The position numbers were made by a program, and so were the translations under genes. The notes under the pieces were generated by a model. That model did no database searches. It was not told where the DNA came from and was given only the letters and a program-made list of their open reading frames with translations. Below, one piece after another: positions 61,606 to 64,000 of a DNA stretch of 64,000 nt; positions within the stretch are counted from its first letter, which is position 1; each line of letters starts with the position of its first letter. The stretch comes from Desulfomicrobium escambiense DSM 10707 (GTDB lineage Bacteria > Desulfobacterota > Desulfovibrionia > Desulfovibrionales > Desulfomicrobiaceae): contig NZ_AUAR01000001.1 in NCBI RefSeq assembly GCF_000428825.1, positions 248,001-312,000 on the forward strand, written 5' to 3'.

Positions 61606-62073
61606 ATGGAAAGATTCGTACTCAGAAAGGCGACCATCGCCGACGTCAAGGCCATCCACAGGCTGCTCATGGACTGCGCCACCAAGCGCCTGCTCCTGCC
61701 GCGCTCCTTTGGGGAGCTCTATTCCCACCTGCGCGACTTCATCGTCGCCGAGGACAGGCAGACGGGCGAGGTCGTGGGCTGCTGCGCCCTGACCATCACC
61801 TGGGAGGCCCTGGCCGAGGTCCGTTCCCTGGCCGTGGCCGAGAGCGCCCAGGGCCAGGGACTGGGACGCAGGCTGGTGGAGTTCTGCGTCAGCGACGCCC
61901 TGACATTCGGTGTTTACAAGGTCTTTGCCTTGACCTATCAGGTCGCCTTTTTCCAGAAGCTGGGATTTTCCGAAGTGAGCAAGGACATTCTGCCCCAGAA
62001 GGTCTGGGCCGATTGCCTGAAGTGCCCCCAGTTCCCGGAATGTGACGAAGTGGCCATGATGATTGAATTGTAA
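61606..62073 (+). CDS. GNAT acetyltransferase, short ArgA-like
   Basis: A 155-residue single-domain N-acetyltransferase. AEVRSLAVAESAQGQGLGRRLVEFC is the acetyl-CoA binding R/QxxGxG/A block. The FFQKLGF end and the two CxxC-like Cys (CLKCPQFPEC) match the short ArgA-type N-acetylglutamate synthases of delta-proteobacteria, so a role in arginine synthesis is likely. It lies 27 nt after metH. Confidence 0.85.
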   Translation: MERFVLRKATIADVKAIHRLLMDCATKRLLLPRSFGELYSHLRDFIVAEDRQTGEVVGCCALTITWEALAEVRSLAVAESAQGQGLGRRLVEFCVSDALTFGVYKVFALTYQVAFFQKLGFSEVSKDILPQKVWADCLKCPQFPECDEVAMMIEL

Positions 62074-62088
62074 GAGAGTGGAGTGCTC

Positions 62089-62613
62089 ATGAAATTCGTC
62101 CAGCTTTTCGACCGGAACCAGATCGAGGCCCGCGCGCACGAACTCGGTCGTCAGATATCCGAACATTACGGGGATGAGCCCGTGGTCTGCGTCTGCGTGC
62201 TCAAGGGCGCCTACGCCTTCTTCACGGACCTGATGCGCAACCTGACCATCCATCCGAGCATGGATTTCGTCCGCCTGTCGAGCTACGCGGACCAGACCTC
62301 GCGCAAGTCCAAAATGGTCTTTTCCAAGGACATGGAGATCGACATCAAGGACAAGCACGTGCTCGTCGTCGAGGACATCGTCGACACGGGTCATTCCATG
62401 CAGTTCCTGACCAGGGTCCTTGAGGCCAGGGGGCCGAAGTCCATCAGGATCGCGGCCATGATCGACAAGACCGAGCGCCGCGAAGTCGACATACGGGTCG
62501 ATTTCGTCGGTTTTCCTCTGGATAAAGGCTATATCGTCGGCTATGGGCTTGACTACGCCGAGCAATACAGAGAACTTGACGGCATCTACGACCTCAAGTT
62601 CTCCGAAGCGTAG
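62089..62613 (+). CDS. hpt: Hypoxanthine phosphoribosyltransferase
   Basis: A 174-residue purine salvage enzyme. VLKGAYAFFTDL carries the pyrophosphate loop and VLVVEDIVDTGHSM the PRPP-binding motif with the acidic pair. It converts hypoxanthine or guanine to the nucleotide. ATG at 62089 is 5 nt after GGAG. Functionally linked to the adenine deaminase at 4469. Confidence 0.93.
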   Translation: MKFVQLFDRNQIEARAHELGRQISEHYGDEPVVCVCVLKGAYAFFTDLMRNLTIHPSMDFVRLSSYADQTSRKSKMVFSKDMEIDIKDKHVLVVEDIVDTGHSMQFLTRVLEARGPKSIRIAAMIDKTERREVDIRVDFVGFPLDKGYIVGYGLDYAEQYRELDGIYDLKFSEA

Positions 62614-62649
62614 TCCTTTAGCCAGATTGACCTTTTGCAAGGACAGGCC

Positions 62650-63882
62650 ATGATCGTTCAATGCCCCGAGTGCACGACAAAATACAATCTCGACGAAAGC
62701 AAGATCGGCCATGACGGCACCAAGGTCCGGTGTACGCGCTGCAAGAGCGTCTTCACCGTTTTCCGCCCCAAGCCTGCCGAGCCGGCGCAGCCGGTAGCCC
62801 CGGCGCAGGCGGCTCCGGCCGCTGCCGCGCCGAAACCCCCTGTCGACGATTTCGCCGATGATGGCTTTGGCGACGTGTTCAAGGATGCGCCTGCCGCTGC
62901 CGCGCCGAAACCCGCGGGCGACGATTTTTCCGATGACGGGTTCGACGACGTGTTCAAGGATGCGCCTGCCGCTGCCGTGCCGAAACCCGCGGTCGACGAT
63001 TTTCTCGAAGACGAGTTCGGCGACATGTTCAAGGATGCGCCCGCAACTCCCGCCCCAAAACCCGCACCAAAGCCTGCCGTCGACGAGTCCCTGGAGGACG
63101 AACTGGAGGCGCTGCTCGACGCCGGAAAGGCCAGGACCGCGTCCAAGCCTGCCGCCAAGGATACCATCGAGGACGATCTGACGGCCATGCTCGAGGAACG
63201 GATGGCCAAGGCCGCCCCCGCGCGGCCCGTGGACAGGGAGATGCTGGCGGACCTTGAAGGCGCTTTCCAGCAGCCCCTCGTCGGTTCCGCCGACCGCGAC
63301 CCCCTGCGCGACGAGGACGCTCCCGTCGCCAAAGGCAAAAAGTCCGGAAAAACCGGACTTGTCCTTGGCCTGCTCGTGGTGCTGCTGGCCTGCGCCGGCG
63401 CCGGAATCTACTTCTTCCGTCCGGCCCTGCTGGGACTCGGCACCGAGCCCCCGGCGACCCCGGCCGCCTCGGGCGCCGCGCCGCGCGAAGGCGCGGCCCA
63501 GATCGCCCTGGAGAACGTGCGGCAGTACTTCGTGCCCAACGAGAAGGAAGGACAGCTCTTCATCATCGAGGGCAAGGCCGTGAACCGCTTCCCCGAAGCC
63601 CGCGAACTCATCCGCCTCAAGGCCTCCCTGTTCGACAGCCAGGGCAAGGATGTGGCCTCCCAGGAGTTCATGTGCGGCAACGTGGTGTCCCTCTACCAGC
63701 TGCAGGTGTCCTCCAAGGCCGACATCGAGGCGGCCCTGACGGCCAAGGTCGGCATCCTGACCAACAACACCAATATCCAGCCCGGGGCCTCGGTGCCCTT
63801 CATGACCGTCTTCTTCCACGCGCCGGAAACGGTGGAGGAGTTCGGGCTGGAAGTGATCCAGTCGACGCTGCCGCAGCAATGA
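62650..63882 (+). CDS. MJ0042 zinc-ribbon / DUF3426 membrane protein with internal repeats
   Basis: A 410-residue protein. It starts with a zinc ribbon (CPECTTKYNLDESKI and CTRCKSVF). Residues about 40-145 are low-complexity Ala/Pro with three copies of a roughly 26-residue unit containing DDF, FKDAPA and PKP. A transmembrane helix (LVLGLLVVLLACAGAGIYFF, about 238-258) leads to a periplasmic DUF3426 domain. Function unknown, envelope-related by topology. ATG at 62650 follows AAGGA. Confidence 0.85.
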   Translation: MIVQCPECTTKYNLDESKIGHDGTKVRCTRCKSVFTVFRPKPAEPAQPVAPAQAAPAAAAPKPPVDDFADDGFGDVFKDAPAAAAPKPAGDDFSDDGFDDVFKDAPAAAVPKPAVDDFLEDEFGDMFKDAPATPAPKPAPKPAVDESLEDELEALLDAGKARTASKPAAKDTIEDDLTAMLEERMAKAAPARPVDREMLADLEGAFQQPLVGSADRDPLRDEDAPVAKGKKSGKTGLVLGLLVVLLACAGAGIYFFRPALLGLGTEPPATPAASGAAPREGAAQIALENVRQYFVPNEKEGQLFIIEGKAVNRFPEARELIRLKASLFDSQGKDVASQEFMCGNVVSLYQLQVSSKADIEAALTAKVGILTNNTNIQPGASVPFMTVFFHAPETVEEFGLEVIQSTLPQQ

Positions 63883-63902
63883 CGACCAACCCGAACCCCA
63901 CG

Positions 63903-63927
63903 AGGCAGGCTCCGGCCTGCCTTTTTT
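63903..63927 (+). terminator. Rho-independent terminator
   Basis: AGGCAGGC (63903-63910) pairs with GCCTGCCT (63915-63922), followed by TTTTTT. It lies 13 nt upstream of the radA start. Confidence 0.88.
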
Positions 63928-63934
63928 ATTGCCC

Positions 63935-64000
63935 ATGAAGACCAGGACCGCCTACGTCTGTTCGGCCTGCAAGGCCCAAAGTCCGCGCTGGCAGGGGCAG
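63935..64000 (+). CDS. radA: DNA repair protein RadA, N-terminal fragment (cut by window end)
   Basis: Only 22 residues are in the window: MKTRTAYVCSACKAQSPRWQ and GQ. The first CxxC of the zinc finger and the SPRWQGQ segment match the start of RadA/Sms, which processes recombination intermediates. The rest lies beyond the window. Confidence 0.8.
   Translation, partial: MKTRTAYVCSACKAQSPRWQGQ

Noticed and set aside
59128-63936. Open frame of about 1600 codons on the minus strand
   Set aside because: It lies opposite metH, the GNAT gene, hpt and the DUF3426 gene, all with clear families and ribosome sites. Its Gly/His/Val/Leu-rich translation is the usual GC-rich shadow.
1-64000. tRNA, rRNA or tmRNA genes
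   Set aside because: No stretch with the conserved T-arm GTTCGA-type sequence inside a cloverleaf-sized unit, and no rRNA segment, was noticed while reading; a covariance search was not possible.

Overview
The window looks like a chromosome segment of an anaerobic sulfate reducer of the Desulfovibrionales. A Desulfomicrobium-like organism is plausible, but genus cannot be fixed from the sequence alone. The reasons are a periplasmic tetraheme cytochrome c3, a selenocysteine-containing periplasmic formate dehydrogenase, a Desulfovibrio-type molybdenum aldehyde oxidoreductase (Mop) with its conserved accessory cluster, and a TunR-type tungstate/molybdate regulator. Base composition is GC-rich throughout, so almost every gene has a long shadow frame. 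No rRNA, tRNA, CRISPR array or intact insertion sequence was found.

Layout. 1-8.7 kb: one copy of a palindromic repeat, cytochrome c3 (-), fdhD, a rhodanese lipoprotein, yedF (-), two acyltransferases of lipid/lipid A type, adenine deaminase, a heme-binding chemoreceptor and a small exported protein. 8.7-16.4 kb: molybdate/tungstate block: modA, the Xer/Mop fusion regulator tunR, a porin-like outer membrane protein, a second modC-modA-modB-DUF364 operon and modBC. Three near-identical inverted repeats (GTCACG-N14-CGTGAC) lie upstream of the three transporter units, and a degenerate fourth lies upstream of the porin. 16.8-21.6 kb: fdhA (UGA = Sec at codon 190), fdhB, fdhE. 21.7-27.0 kb: an IS1595-like protein that appears catalytically dead, two molybdopterin-binding (MoeA/MoCF-like) proteins with matching Cys-rich tails, a ModE-type DNA-binding protein and a NifX-like protein. 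27.0-39.4 kb: mop followed by a nine-gene accessory run (degenerate GltD/CCG-domain oxidoreductase, zinc ribbon, methyltransferase, C-GCAxxG-C-C protein, radical SAM protein, CoA-ligase-like protein, XdhC, nucleotidyltransferase-HD protein, phosphatase), mostly coupled by overlapping start/stop codons.

39.4-50.9 kb: FadL-type porin (-), a small coiled-coil protein, lgt, then a leftward operon joining a TonB-dependent receptor, a fused ECF ATPase, EcfT, an S-component-like membrane protein and a TiaS-like protein; an ABC exporter diverges from it. 50.9-58.9 kb (-): rpoH, HD protein, TPR lipoprotein, LolB-like lipoprotein, a small protein, rpiB, tkt and glpX. 59.1-64 kb (+): metH lacking the reactivation domain, a GNAT acetyltransferase, hpt, a DUF3426 zinc-ribbon membrane protein and the start of radA.

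How the genes fit together: roughly 9-39 kb is a molybdenum/tungsten/selenium block. Oxyanion uptake (mod genes) is controlled by a regulator that carries the Mop domains missing from the ModC ATPases. Cofactor synthesis, insertion and sulfuration (fdhD, fdhE, MoeA-like proteins, XdhC, nucleotidyltransferase) feed two Mo/W enzymes, formate dehydrogenase and Mop. Cytochrome c3 is the likely periplasmic electron acceptor for formate dehydrogenase. The Mop accessory operon is the best candidate for an incompletely described system.
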